Assembly (NCBI GenBank): GCA_027021685.1
Contig: JALUTW010000153.1
Location: forward strand, 1 to 13,152
Reading direction: 5' to 3'
DNA from: Chromatiales bacterium
Lineage (GTDB): Bacteria; Pseudomonadota; Gammaproteobacteria; CAMYNG01
DNA: 13,152 nucleotides
Below are positions 12,993 through 13,152 of this stretch, piece after piece. The translations under genes and the position numbers were made by a program. The notes under the pieces are model-generated. The model was not told the DNA's origin and did not search any database. It saw nothing but the letters and a program-made list of their open reading frames with translations. Every line of letters begins with the position of its first letter. The stretch's first letter is position 1.

Positions 12993-13152
12993 ATGGAAGC
13001 ATCCGGCAAACCCCAGGACGGCGGCGCAGCATCGACCGCCCCACCCCTCTGGACCCGGCTCCTGCGGCGCTGGCGGCCCGCCTATATTCCCATCGCCTGG
13101 AAGCTGGCGTTCGTCATCACCACCCTCATCACCGGCGGCATGACCCTGTTGG
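12993..13152 (+). CDS. N-terminal part of an integral membrane protein, function unknown (cut by window edge)
   Basis: The first 53 residues are visible: a polar, Gly/Ala/Pro-rich cytoplasmic start (MEASGKPQDGGAASTAPPLW), an Arg-rich patch (TRLLRRWRP), then a hydrophobic segment beginning PIAWKLAFVITTLITGG that runs to the window end. Positive charges before the helix predict the N-terminus inside. Such a short tail followed by an AWKLAFVIT-type helix is common in membrane sensors (HAMP proteins, adenylate cyclases, histidine kinases), but the domain that would decide lies outside. No clear ribosome site precedes the ATG. Divergent from the DUF1015 gene. Confidence 0.6.
   Translation, partial: MEASGKPQDGGAASTAPPLWTRLLRRWRPAYIPIAWKLAFVITTLITGGMTLL

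Noticed and set aside
12787..13143. A 118-residue frame overlapping the last gene
   Set aside because: The other frame starting at 12993 gives a coherent cytoplasmic tail plus membrane helix; this one is Pro/Arg/Ser noise with no ribosome site.
1..13152. CRISPR array, tRNA or rRNA genes, phage or toxin-antitoxin genes
   Set aside because: No regularly spaced short repeats, cloverleaf or rRNA-like sequence, integrase or toxin motif was seen on either strand.

Overview
The window is strongly GC-rich chromosomal DNA with dense, short-spaced genes. The gene set (EF-P with its two beta-lysylation enzymes EpmA and EpmB, a FimX-type twitching-motility regulator, an RhdA-type rhodanese, and Psd) points to a gammaproteobacterium. 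The GC content suggests something like the Ectothiorhodospiraceae/Chromatiales or a relative, but no RNA gene is present to confirm this.

Layout, left to right. (1) 1-397, minus: start of a class V aminotransferase of the alanine/serine-glyoxylate type, cut by the window edge. (2) 398-665: intergenic, with the first copy (R1) of a 93-bp inverted-repeat element, then rhdA (666-1493, plus). (3) 1581-2084, minus: a LexA-like S24 peptidase with no DNA-binding head. Its 5' end lies in an AT-rich island that also holds a plus-strand terminator and a probable promoter for the next operon. (4) 2152-4140, plus: tight operon of a Sco copper protein, a PCu(A)C copper chaperone and phosphatidylserine decarboxylase. 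(5) 4156-6780: epmA and efp (minus) divergent from epmB (plus), the core EF-P beta-lysylation module. (6) Second element copy R2, then a 599-aa protein with a PilZ-like C-terminus, then a 693-aa FimX homologue with its own promoter. (7) 11088-11474: gene-free, holding a relic of the element and a long mosaic copy, R3. (8) 11475-12740, minus: a DUF1015 protein. (9) 12993 to the end, plus: start of a membrane protein.

How the parts fit: Sco and PCu(A)C work in the periplasm to deliver copper to cytochrome oxidase. EF-P with EpmA/EpmB relieves ribosome stalling at polyproline, and the Sco protein here carries five prolines in a row. The PilZ-like protein and FimX are likely partners in c-di-GMP control of type IV pili or related surface functions. 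From memory, rhdA, psd, an uncharacterised gene and fimX lie side by side in Pseudomonas aeruginosa (PA4956-PA4959), so the window looks like that block expanded by copper, LexA-like and EF-P genes.

The least explained features are the dispersed element family (R1, R2, R3 and a relic, all in gaps, one supplying a stop codon), the headless LexA-like gene with a terminator inside its 5' end, and the uncharacterised FimX neighbour.
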